NCBI GenBank assembly: GCA_900708905.1
Contig: CAADRB010000031.1
Location: forward strand, 2,850,144 to 2,914,143
Length of the DNA stretch: 64,000 nt
Reading direction: 5' to 3'
Source of the DNA: Hymenolepis diminuta
Taxonomy: Eukaryota; Platyhelminthes; Cestoda; Cyclophyllidea; Hymenolepididae
Position 1 is the stretch's first letter. Every line of letters starts with the position of its first letter. The notes below the pieces were generated by a model. The model ran no database searches, was not told the DNA's origin, and worked only from the letters and a program-made list of their open reading frames with translations. Shown here piece by piece: positions 1 to 11,482 of the stretch. The position numbers and the translations under genes are program-made.

Positions 1-525
1 TTTCGACATATCTTGGAAGGACGGCAATTCACCATCCTTACCGATCACAAACCATTTATTTACGCTAGCCAATCATCCGCGGATCGTCATTCTCCCAGGG
101 AAGTTCGTCACTTGGATTTCATTCTACAATTCACCAACGATATTCGATACATCGATGGCGGTAGTAATGTTGTTGCCGATGCAATGTCCTGTATGGAGCT
201 AAATCAGATTGCAGCAACATCAATTAACTACCAAGAACTCGCTGCTAACCAAGAATCTGACCCAGAATTCGTGGAAATCATTTCAAACCCGTCCCTACGT
301 TTCGGACGTCCACCTTTAATCACTTCAGATGGTAAAATTCATTGTGATACTTCAACCGGCAAGCCGAGACCTTTTGTCCCGCAAGTATATCGCCGGAAGA
401 TCTTCAATCACTTTCATGGATTATCCCATCCAAGCATTCGATCAACAACCAAACTGATTACTGATCGTTTTATCTGGAAAACATCCGACATGACATCCGT
501 CTTTGGGCAAAACTACCGCCAGTGA
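1..525 (+). pseudogene. Ty3/Gypsy-type retrotransposon pol fragment (RNase H end and integrase start)
   Basis: The reading frame is open from the first base, so the element continues leftwards out of the window. It shows the RNase H motif FTILTDHKPF, then a region ending GSNVVADAMSC, which matches the usual N-V-V-A-D-A-L-S-R junction motif with two changes. A His-rich integrase N-terminal part follows (HFHGLSHPS, then DRFIWK). A frameshift lies between about 484 and 492, because the expected I-R-L-W-A-K continues in another frame. The open frame then ends at 523-525 and the catalytic integrase core is not readable downstream. This is an inactive genomic copy of an LTR retrotransposon. Family assignment rests on motif order; the exact clade is not determined. 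Confidence 0.85.
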
Positions 526-2384
526 TTACACGAAGTTGTACCGTCAGTAAGAGATAGTGTAAAAGTAACAAATCTCTCACACTCTATGGGATCTTCCAGC
601 ATGATTTGTCTTCTTGTCAACCGTGCCCAAACAACTATCAGTCCCGAAACTCTGTCTTCTTGATCACCAGACTAATCAAATATGTTGTCTAAAGTGATAT
701 AAGGAAGGTCGTTGTACTTTTGCCTCCATAAGAACTGACACATCGTCTGTCAAGATCAAGTCTCTAAAATGTCTTGGTCGGGGAAACCACATTCAAGCTG
801 AACCAAAGCTCGTTTTCTATTCTGAGCGATCGGCTCTGGTGGATGATAGATGAGAAGAACCGGGGAAATCGTTTTTCCTAAACCTATTTCTTGCTCAATT
901 GAAACAGCATCAAAGGTGCTTGCACAGAAATCAGGCGAGGTTAAGCTAACAGCTGCGCTGATTTCTCTTCAGGATCCCATTATGAGCTCTCAAACTAAAG
1001 TTCTTTGGTTTCACGTTGGTCTTAGTCTCGCTAGACCTATCCGAGGAATCTCTTATCTTGGTAGATTCATATTTAAAGTGTTCAAAGGTCATACCTCTTA
1101 AATTTGCCACAACGGGTATTATTATCAACAGTCTTTGATATGTATCCGCCAATCATGGTGTACGAAAAGTTATTGTGCTCAGAACTATCACCCGGTTCTC
1201 ATCTGCTAGATCTGGGGACCTTTGTCGTTGTCCAAAAATTTCCTTTTTACACTTCCCACCTAATCACTACCGTCAGGATGAGCGATCTGTTGACAATGTG
1301 AAAAGACAAACTTCTCATATCACGAGGGGAGGAGACAAAGGAGGAGATTCTTAATTCTGCCTCACGCTGGTGTCCAAATCTGGGTGTTATATCGCGGAAA
1401 TTTCTGTTCTCGGTACACAGCCCTAACTGCAAAACCGGAAACCGACGCAAAGGATATTTTATCTAGGTGCATGTTACCTCTCACTGCTGAGGGATTCCGA
1501 AACTGAGTCGAAGGTGTATGTCTAGGGCACGTATTAGGTCTATCAATTAGAGGTCACAAAAGAGGGTATGAACAACAGTGATATTAATTTGCGTGAAAAC
1601 GAGATAGCTTTCTCCGGCGATTAGTTCTTCCTTAAGATGATCAACTGAAACCCAATCCATGGCCATAAACAGTCAGATGTGGACTCGGACAATCAACGCC
1701 AGCTGTTTACTTACGCTAGATTTAAAACTAAAATCGTGCATGCCAAGAAGAAAATCCCTCATTCGAGCCTAATAATAATGCGTCAATAAATTACCACGTC
1801 CTTAAAATTTTAAATATGGAGATTTTTAGGGCGAGTCTGAAGGGTGACTCTATGTATTTCCAGAATTACTTTTTATTTGCATTCCCTATGACAATACCCC
1901 GGTTTTCGTCCACAAAGCCGCAGTGACGTTTTTTACGCCCCTATGACGCAAAACCCTTATCTGTCATGTCGAGACCCGCCTATCAACTCTCCCTTTGTAT
2001 AGCAGCCTCGCTTCACTCAAAAGTACATCTATGCTCATGTTCTCGCGTGTCCTTACCTAAGTGACTCGCATAAACTGTTTTTGTATCTCCATGCTCATAC
2101 AGCTGAGCTTGTCAGCTGCCGGTTCCTAAGCTTCCCTCTCACCTCCTCTGTTCCTCAGCTTTCTCCCCCTCTCTCTTACTCGCTTCAATCCTCATTGTGG
2201 CTTTATCAACACATTTTGGTCAAAAACAGATCTTGATCTTCTGTCCAAGAGCTGGTGTTGGCTGTCAGTCGTTGGTTATTATCTTAACCCCAACAAGTCC
2301 TTTCCCAAACCTATTTAGGAAATCATTTCCAATGCACATCTTGGGTAGAGTGACATCAAAGAGCCTCATTGGTGAAAGACTTAA
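526..2384. other. Intergenic DNA, probably decayed retroelement remains
   Basis: This follows directly on the pol fragment. Short open frames of 65 to 83 codons occur on both strands, but none has a recognisable domain. From about 1960 to 2180 the DNA is richer in GC and strongly pyrimidine-biased on the plus strand, unlike the AT-rich surroundings. This could be more of the same element or another repeat. No gene is supported. Confidence 0.4.
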
Positions 2385-2495
2385 CCAGTGCGCCTAGCCA
2401 GTCCACTCAACTGGATGTGTTAATGGGAATTGAACTCATGACCTCTAACTTGGCAGACAAGAGTAATTTTTAAACCGCTCTGTAGATTATTAAAT
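2385..2495 (-). repeat. tRNA-derived SINE-like element (degenerate)
   Basis: Read on the minus strand, the segment has an A-box-like stretch (AGAGCGGTTTAA), an anticodon-arm-like stretch (CTTGTCTGCCAAG, with GCC in the loop) and a good B box (GAGTTCAATTCCC) at about the spacing of a tRNA gene. The acceptor stem does not pair well and the sequence runs on past where a tRNA would end. A retroposed tRNA-like head is therefore more likely than a working tRNA gene. The body may extend towards 2200. It was recognised by pol III box pattern only. Confidence 0.5.
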
Positions 2496-3407
2496 AGCAA
2501 CCTTAAACATTATCTTCAATGCTGGATAGAGAGCTTACCGTCTGTGAAATGAATCATACGCAGAACGAAGTAGAAATTAAATCAGTAAACGTATTAAGGA
2601 AACAAGGTCACTACAGTAATCGTATCCCTACAAGATCGTGCGTTGATTACTCCACCTCCTGTTATAACTTGCCCCCGTTCTATACACATAATTTCCCCTA
2701 ATATACTAGCTGTTTACTTAACTAAGTGTCGTTAATCGAACCACTTTACTTCAGACCGGTTCTCAGTCGAGTGTGGATGAATAAACATGGAAATTGTACG
2801 TGGACTGGCATCGTAAGGTAGCGCAGCATTTAACGTACCCGTCTGCGAGCTAGAGGCAACAATTTTCATGGCTGTCGGTGCACATCCAACTAGCGGAATA
2901 AACAACTGCACTTAAATTCGAGATTTCTCTTAATAGTAACTTTCCGCTAGAGATGAGCGTTGGAAACCCCTTTCCTAAATGGGAGTTAATGGTACAAATA
3001 TATCCGCATTCTCTCATCTCATTTCAGAATGTTTCGTAATTTGACACTCTCACCATATTTCACACCTTGCTGCTGCTAAAAATATCAAAACAAGACTTTA
3101 TACCACTCATAAAAGCCCATAATATAAATTGTTGTAAGAAACAGTGAAGTTATACAAGCTACTGCACACACAATAAAGGTGCAGGGAGTGGAGTTCAATT
3201 GTTTTAAAAAGACACGGTTAAACCCAGGAGGAAAGTATGCATGTACGTACATATAAGCTTGTGGTGAGACAGGGAGAGAGGGGATACGAAAGAGAGATGG
3301 TCACTTGAGTTTATTAAGAGAGGTAGGGAGTAGAGGAGAGATATGAAGTGAGAAAAGTTTGCCGCCACACTCGCATTGCAATTTAATATTTCATCCTCCA
3401 TAATTGT
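2496..3407. other. Intergenic DNA downstream of the CtIP-like gene
   Basis: I see no gene here. A stretch near 2811-2895 looks vaguely tRNA-like, but its arms do not fold convincingly. The 3' untranslated part of the minus-strand CtIP-like gene should lie next to 3408; no clear AATAAA was identified close to the stop. Confidence 0.4.
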
Positions 3408-6400
3408 TTAACTCCTCTTGGGCATTTCAAGGGGTCGTCTCCGACGTAGCCTTCTCAAAGCAGCTCCCACGTCAGGTCGTCGAGATGGCTGGGCAGAGTT
3501 TCTTCGGTTGTTTTGTGACGATGACGCTGCCGGTGGACTGAGAGTTCCAAAGGACCAGAAATTTTGAGGGGTGGAGAGTGCGGAGGTACCGGCTACAAGT
3601 GATGACCGTTTTCTTCCCCGAGGGCTCAGGTGAGTGTGACGAACTGTGGTTCGCAAGTGCTGTTGAATCATCTTCGGTGAGAGGCCAACAGCTCGGAGAT
3701 ACTAGTAAATACAAAAAAAAACAAGTAAAAAACAAATGAACGCAATGAAATCGATTTGCTGAAAATTTGTTAAACCCTATAGAAAAGTTCAGACTGCAAA
3801 TCTCCTTTTTGCAACGTACCCGAAACTACATACAAAAGACCCCAGAGGGAACACGTCCAATACAAGTAATGTAGTTTGCCAATTGCAACTGCTAAGATAA
3901 AAAAGCAAATTTGATAACAGGGAGGAGTTACGTATACTCAAGTCGCATTGTCCGAAAAGGGGATGTCACCATTTATATCAACTAAGCTCTACAGGAATGA
4001 AGATGGGATAAGTATTCTAGGGCGTACACCAACTCCTGCTATCAAACGATTTTGCAAAATACATCCGATCTTCCAGCAGAGTTGAAATAATGAAACATGC
4101 TTTTTGCTGATCTTGTCCTTGCACGCTTCACTAAGTGTTTATGTCATCCCAAGAACGATATATCCCTACCTTCCAACATCCAAATACATACCAACTTATC
4201 TACCCTCAATTTCTAGTTCTTTCCAATAAACCTAACCACAATTTCATTTTTCCCTCATCTTGCCGTGTGGTGAAGATCTTGACAAGTTAGATGATAGCTT
4301 AGGCAGTCTCTAAAACGCTAAGATAGATATCTCTTTTCAAATGGACTTATCATCGTTGCATATTCAAAGCCAGTAGAGAAAACTTTAGTTTTCGTAGCAA
4401 AAAAACTTCCAATTTTACCCCTCTCCCCTTCCTAAAATATTAGCAAAGTTGGCAAATATACACCTCTCTATCTGATTTGAATCATTGGTTTTAAAAGATA
4501 AAGAAATTATTATCTGTACGAATGTCAACCACAAGCCAACGCGACTAAAGTACTTCGAAAACTTTGAAAATATCTACACGTGAGGCAATATTTTATAATA
4601 GAAAAAGCGGATTAAGGGTAAACCTCGGAAATGAAATAAATAAATCTAATTAATCGTCTAATAGATGGCATATATTTAATATAAAAGGTGTTTTCGGAAT
4701 AATTCAATGGTAAATCAATGATTTAGTTGAGTTTTCCGATAACAAGACAACGAATTAGGGACGCTAGTTAAGCAGTCTGGAGGTGTGTATTGACGTGACA
4801 AATACTTAATTTGGAAACGTCGCATAAATGTATTCGAAAAGAATGTGTGCACGAATAATTACAGCAGGGCTGTGTGAAAGGCAAAACTAAATATAAAATA
4901 TATATATATAAAGACCCCAAGCAGTGAAAACGTGGCAAATCATAAACATTACTTAATGCAACCCTCAAAACTAAATTGTATATTAGATTATGGGAATTAC
5001 AAATGTTTGGATACGTGGGACGACAAGACACTGAATATACGAAAACCACAGGATATTCAATTATTAATTAATCCGAGTCAATATGAGAAACCTCGAAGAA
5101 AGTGGCAACATACATACTATAGAGAACGGAGATCTATAAAGAGATTGGCTAGCATAAACAACAGCATCCTAATCAGAAGTTTCAGTTGTGCGTATAACAT
5201 CACCCGGAGACACGAATATACTTATGGTTCACACTGATTAACAAACTAAAGTGGCTACCACTTCTGAGCTGTTCGAGCTACGGTCGGAAAATGTCAGATA
5301 GGGAGAAATTTACTATTAAACACTACACTGTGATACTTAAGTGTAACACAATAGCGTATCATATACAGTCTGGAACAGCGACAAATATTTGTTTCGAAGC
5401 GATGCAAGAAGAAATTTGAAAACAAAAACGCGAGTGCAAACAGATGAGATGTTACTGAATGAAAGATAAAAATAACTATGTTTATAATTTTGTAATTAAA
5501 CACCAGAACTCTGTAACAGCACTCCTTACAGCATGTCCCACTCAATGAGAAGTTGATTGATTGAAAAGTAACTTTCATAGAGATCTCATGATGTTCAAAT
5601 ATTTAAGACAAACAAACAATGCATAAGAAATTTCGGAAACAGGTTATTCAGGTGCAAAGATAGTGAGCGATCATAAAAGTGGGAAATACTTGGACGGATG
5701 TAAAGACCATGAAAAAGGGTTATGCCAAACTCAATACCACAGCTTCAGTAACCGAGTTTCAAGCAGGTTGACACCACAATGAACACTTATACATAATTTA
5801 CCTTTGAAGTACTAATATCTTATTCAGTAAATAATTACAATAATTGTGGTGGAATCAAGTGAAAATCAATACCAATGGAAAAGAGCCCACCTCTTCACAG
5901 TCATTGCATTGATTTAAGCCAAGGCCCTTATTATTGTTAGGTGATGAACCAGTTCTGTTCGCATTGGAGGTTCTAAAACAAAAAAGGAGATTGATCAAAG
6001 GGGAAGTCGAAGATCACTCACTGCGAATAACAGTTAAATGTCACACCTTCTCGATGAATTGGCTTGAGCATCAGGCAACTGAGTTTCAACATTCTGAATA
6101 AAATTAAAACAAGATTACTAGTAAGAAAGGGTGATTAAAAAAGCTGGACAGATCAGAACTTACTTTTTGAGCAGTAGGTGATCCACCCAGAGATGGGAAA
6201 TTGTCAACAACACCTTGCTTCGATGCACGTCTTGTAACTCGGACGTTATCTATGGCGGAAAGTAAAATTGATATGACTAGTACATGGGGATGAGCACCAT
6301 GATCTGTGTAGTCTCAGGTGTAAACTTTCAGACAGATTAGAATTGATTTGCAAAAATGCATAATTATGGAATGTGAACATTTATTCATGAAAAATTGCCC

Positions 6401-9400
6401 TCCACTGCATTTTTCATTCGAAATGTTACAAATTAAGTTCAATCTGAACCTGCTATTCTTAAATACTTCAAGTAAGTTGAATTTGAAGGACGATTATTAC
6501 TTGAATGCAAGGAAAAAGTACCATCCATGGTCAAATTTCATTTGTTTTCTAGAGCTATAATCTCTTTGTTTGATTCATGCCTCAGTTCGGAGATTAGGTC
6601 ATTTTTATCAGTTACAAAAATAACTCAAATGAGGTAAAAAATATAGACGTTAACTACTTCAAAAAGTGGTGCGGCGATAAACAAGTTCAATTCTGGCTTG
6701 TAGAAAAGATGCACTCCTTGTATTCAGAAGTAAATGCTTCGCTCTCCTTTCCAAATCCCATTCTCTGTGTTTATGTCAAATACACCTACTTTGCTACTCT
6801 AACTTTGACCTGATCATCTTGAGAATCGGTAACCCTAACCCTGGAATCAATTACCTCAATGGACCAGCGAAATTCTCATCGTCAGACTACTTCAGGCAGA
6901 GTAATTCCGTACAGGAGAAAAACCCAAATGATGATAAGTGCTAGCTCCTAATTAGGTTAACCAAACCAGGCAACTGGGCCAGGCCCGGCCAACGGTGTGT
7001 TGCTATGTTCGAGAGACATGCTGTGCGTGCACGCGTATGAAAGATGAGTCATACAGGAGGCCATAGAGAGAAACGAACGGCCTACGCACAAAGGGCGTGT
7101 CCAGACGGTTGTCAGGTTAACACAAAAGAGTCCAATGCTAGTCTGAATGTCTTTGCGTTAGACGCTAGTAAAAAGAGAAGACGCTGTCTATTACTCAGAC
7201 ATACGCCAGCAGATGCATTCTTACGTTTGCAATAGAACTTAATGAAGATTTGAATGAATTACAAAAGGATATAAAACACATATACTTGAGAAACTTCTTA
7301 ATTAAACCGTCTAAACTGTAATGAAAACAAATACAGGATACTTCAAACACAAATAAAGTTCTAACAAAATAATCCTTCCGTAAATAAGATTTACAGGATT
7401 TTTGGCTTTCCATTTGGTATTCCAGATTTAATTAAATCATTTTTACAATTATTTCAATGGCCAAAAACATTCATATAACATAGACAATGCCTACAAAACA
7501 TATCTGTCGATGAAATCATAACTAATTTTGATAGTTAATGTTGTGTAGATTGATAATATCCCAAGTGATTGTAGTCAGAATTCGAAAGCGTTAATTAACA
7601 TTTTCCAAATAATAGTGGATAACCGGAGCCAAAAATATTTCAACTGGTTTTAGATTTGAAAAGCACTAAGAATGAGAGAAAAATCACTTACACTTTCAAG
7701 AATCCGAAAACTGCATGGCTCAAAAATGTAATGAAAAGATTTTCTCAATATCAGCCCTGAACAGTTAACCCGATTTTAAAGTCAACTTAGCCACATATTA
7801 GCCAGTATTTATGAGCGAACATGAAGTCGAAAATACACAGATAAAGCATGACATGTCTCTCATAATATACACCATACAAAAGATATAAAACGGAGATATG
7901 GATAGGCTCTAAATTTCAACAGGAATATCTTCATATCGAATAGATCTCTATTTCCCAAACCGAGGATTTTTACGGGGTAATTATCTTAAAAATTACAGAT
8001 ATAACTATGCAAAAGATAATAAGAATGTGAATGACTCCACAATTTTCCATACAACTTAGGGCGAAAAACATGAAACTAAATGATTCAAAAATTGATTTAC
8101 TATTATAAACTACTTACTATCGGGGGGCGGAGGTGGAGGCATAAGAGAAGTTGCAGGATCTTTGGAAGCAGCAGCAGGGCGTTTTGGATCTGTGACTTCA
8201 GCAAAGGTGGAAATGGAGGGGAAGGTCAAATCGGCACCTGTTGCATCGCTGAGCAAATCATTAGCCAAAGCAGGTCGAGATCGTCGACCGGCAGCGGGGC
8301 GTTTCGGTGGTGGGGACTGGTAATGACGACAGGTCTTCTTGTGCACATGTCGCGAGGCGTGTCCACCAGCCCTATGTCCACCTAACCTGTTCCTTGATAT
8401 GAGGTGAAAAGTTAAAAACAAACAATAGATTTAGAGTTCCCTGATAGTAATATGCTTAAACCCTACGACCACATGTACATGATCATCAACAGAATAGCCA
8501 GTTTTTAAAGATAAGGCAAGAGCCTTTCTGCGTTCGCATTCAGAAAATAATCTGCGATTATTTTAATCAAGAAATACATACGATTACGATCACATACATT
8601 ACTAGTTACGACCTTCATATGTTGACGTTAATTAAAGCGAAGAACTCTTAGCGAAAGCATAATCATCGGATTCCACTGACCTATCCCCCAGTCACCGAAA
8701 TCTATACATCTTTCAAATAAATTCATATGTTCGATAGATCCTAAAACAGTATACTTGCACAAATTCCATTTAGGATAATTAAAGAAAAAAATCGATATGT
8801 ACGTCCTCCTAGTCAGAGGAATTACCAAGCGTAATGATCGATTCTAACACAGACCAGAGCTTTCGAAATGTAATCTTGTTAACCACTGAGATGCCATCTT
8901 ACTGCCCAAAATGAATGTTAAATAGAATATAAAAGAAACAAACGCTAGCTTACTGCTTAGATACTTGAGAAGGCGAAGCGATGACAGAGGGTTCATAGTT
9001 GGCCAAGTCGAGATGATTGACAGCTCTGCGAATAGCAGCCGATGCATCATAATAGGTGGAGGGTGGGCTGAGCGCAGAGAGACCAAATGGTCGTCGAGAA
9101 AGAGGATCACTCAGAGGAGTCTGTATCGGTTGATCAACACCTTCTTCTGGTTTAATACCCACATCACTGTTGTTATTAGTTGCCGTACCGTCGGTAAGTG
9201 TTCGCGATTCTGGCGAACCTTGAAAGACGAGATTAAAAGTTCCCCAGAATGAATATACAGGAATTAAACATCATCAGTACAACTACTCTAGGAAGATTAA
9301 GAGTTGATCAGAGAGCAAGGGTATATTGGACAATAATAAGACAATGGGGAGAGGAGCAGAAAGAGGAATTATGAAAAGGAAGAGCAATGAGTAAGCATCA

Positions 9401-11482
9401 CTGTCCGAGCGAGTGGAAATGAGAATATGACAAGGAGACTAAATTACAATACGCTAAGTGAATTTGACCATTTTGCGTCTATTGTTCGTCTGATGAGTAA
9501 CCAATAAAAATCATTATCTGACAATTAGGACAGTACATACAGGTGGGTGAAAGTGGGGAATCGATAAATTGTAATTTATACTTCTATCAATGATTTAAAC
9601 GTGTGCTAACTGATTACCCAACTTGCTAAATCGATTTACTTAGCTCATTAAAACGAGTTTGTGATCTAAATAAGAAGACACATCAACAGTAATTTTATTT
9701 ATGAGAAAATCAATAATTTCAACAGATTAATCGAACTCCACAATCCCAACACAAAAATGAAAAACTATAAATTCTCGAGTTTTAATCCACTTTTCCATCA
9801 AACATTGCAACGTTGACAACTTTCTGTTTAATTATGTATGTTTAAATATGATCAACACCATTATTAATAATGAAACCTCTTAACTGTGGGAAACAAATTC
9901 AAACATTGCTTCATATTTTTATTCTAGCTTTCTAAAGCATCAAGCCTATTTGATTAGCAACTACAAAATTACGTTAAAAAATGCATTTGTTAATGTGAAT
10001 TTTTAACCAACATTTAGAAAAATTATCTACTCGATAAACTTCAAATTAAGTTCCAGCGGAACAAAACCTCATTTGCCAAAAAATAAAGAATGAAGTCGAA
10101 ATCGTCGGTAGCTACAAGAACAAGTATATTTTGAGATTTGAATGTCGATAGCTGTTTATATACACCTCCAAGTCGTCCAAATAACCTAATCATAATGAAT
10201 GAAGTGTCACTAGGGGTACCAATCGAGATTCTAATAAACAGCGATTAACTCAAAACTCAACTCAGCCATTATAACCTGGAGGTCACGAAAACAGCTTTGC
10301 TTTAGATAATGTTATGTGAGGACACGGTAAGGCAGAAAGGAAACGAAAACAGTTAACTGCGTCATAAATATCGTCTTATATGCTTCCTAATTTTGATATA
10401 CTAATCATAAATAGTAGAAAGACAAGTGATCTGATTAACTAGACGCAATTCAACCCGATTAACAGCAGTGGGATACCATTAAAGTTACCAAGAGTAAAAT
10501 CAATAACCTCTCTACTAAACTCATGATCGATTGAAACTGAACAATATGGGGGTTCCCCAAATGGTACTATCTATAATAAGACAATAAAGTCAATAATCTG
10601 CGCTAACCGTTACTGGGTGATTCCTGTTGAGTCTCGGGAACAAGTACGTTAGGCGCATCACCACGACCGTCGCTATTGCCACCGGTTTTCTGTTTGTTGA
10701 TCTCAACAGCCACTTGACCATTAGCCGTTGCAAGACATAGACGTTTTTCTGATGGTCTTCTCGCAAGTCCATTATTTGAACCCACAGGTGCATCAGGAGT
10801 GTCTTCAGGAGATTCTGAGGATGACAATGATAACTGAAATAGAGAAAAACATGAGACTTCTGAAAATGCGGATATAAAGCAACAGAGCAAAGCAAATAGC
10901 CATACGTTAAACCTTGCCCTTTTTCTACCAGCCTGTTCCTTTTCCACTTTGCCTTCAACTTCAGGTACTTCACATTCACACTTCTTGCAGATATTTTTGG
11001 ACAAGTTATAACTTCTTAATTGACGACCTTGAAGAAAGCTAGATGAGGAAGTGTAGCCTTACGTAAACCAAGCAGTTCCAAATTCTTTCCCTCTATCATT
11101 TCTTGGCATTTTTCAAGTTCTCTAAATAAATGAATTATGGATAATGTATGCAACCATACTTCTCCAGGCCGGCCTTCTCGCAATTAACTCTACTTATTCC
11201 TTCTTCGAAATCTAGCAAACAACTCATATTAAGAAAGAACATCTTACCTGCCCGAAGCTCGCTTATCATTTTTCTAACATCTGAAATTAAAATAGAGGTA
11301 GAATTTTGTATTTAAACTTAATAGATCAATTAAAGTCAACTGACAAAACCACGATGACGAATACCTGTGATTGCAGCAGTGCACTCCTTCCAGTGTTTCT
11401 GCCGAAGCTCCGTAAATTTTGCAGTGGCGAATGACTCAAACTTCTGAAAAAGTTCTGTTGTTTCAACTTCGTCCCATTCCAT
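3408..11482 (-). CDS. RBBP8: CtIP/RBBP8/Sae2-like DNA-end resection factor, 11 exons, 534 aa
   Basis: Exons in order of translation: 11365-11482, 11248-11280, 11063-11119, 10906-11027, 10608-10833, 8954-9218, 8118-8392, 6164-6249, 6047-6093, 5891-5972 and 3408-3701. All have GT-AG borders and the phases join without a break. Residues 1 to about 105 form a charged coiled coil ending in a C-K-K-C pair at 83-86; human CtIP has a Cys pair near 89-92 at the end of its N-terminal tetramerisation coil. The middle is disordered and rich in Pro, Ser and Ala. The C-terminus matches the Sae2/CtIP domain: C-N-D-C at 432-435, Arg-His at 458-459, then S-T-P-Q-N-F-W at 480-486 (human T-P-E-N-F-W). Known CtIP works with MRE11-RAD50-NBS1 in the nucleus to start resection of double-strand breaks. 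At 534 residues it is well short of the 897-residue human protein. The family call rests on the two end motifs. Confidence 0.75.
3702..5890. other. Last intron of the CtIP-like gene (2.2 kb)
   Basis: This AT-rich intron separates the exon carrying the C-x2-C pair from the exon carrying the T-P-Q-N-F-W motif. It contains a short TA run at 4898-4911. Open frames of about 90 to 100 codons on both strands have no recognisable content. Confidence 0.6.
6250..8117. other. Intron 7 of the CtIP-like gene (1.9 kb), with a GC-richer block
   Basis: This intron is mostly AT-rich. A block at about 6820-7240 is clearly richer in GC, with CpGs and a palindrome-like GGCCAGGCCCGGCC stretch. It may be an old insertion. 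No protein similarity was recognised. Two AACCCT units near 6828 look telomere-like but are too few to mean anything. Confidence 0.5.
8393..8953. other. Intron 6 of the CtIP-like gene
   Basis: This is a 561 bp intron between the exons at 8954-9218 and 8118-8392, with a GTAAGC donor and an AAG acceptor on the minus strand. No other feature is seen. Confidence 0.6.
9219..10607. other. Intron 5 of the CtIP-like gene (1.4 kb)
   Basis: This is AT-rich intron sequence. A purine-rich patch lies at about 9290-9430. No gene or recognisable repeat is seen. Confidence 0.6.

Noticed and set aside
2811..2895. A possible tRNA-like sequence
   Set aside because: An A-box-like string is present, but no B box or consistent cloverleaf pairing was found.
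4932..5237. A 101-codon plus-strand open frame inside a CtIP intron
   Set aside because: It has no recognisable motif, no splice partners and a composition like the intron around it.
6826..6842. Telomere-like AACCCT units
   Set aside because: Only two units, within chance expectation for an internal site.
10590..10979. An alternative 129-codon minus-strand frame over CtIP exons 4 and 5
   Set aside because: It can only be kept by ignoring the intron at 10834-10905. The frame ending in a Ser/Pro/Asn-rich disordered stretch joins in phase on both sides.
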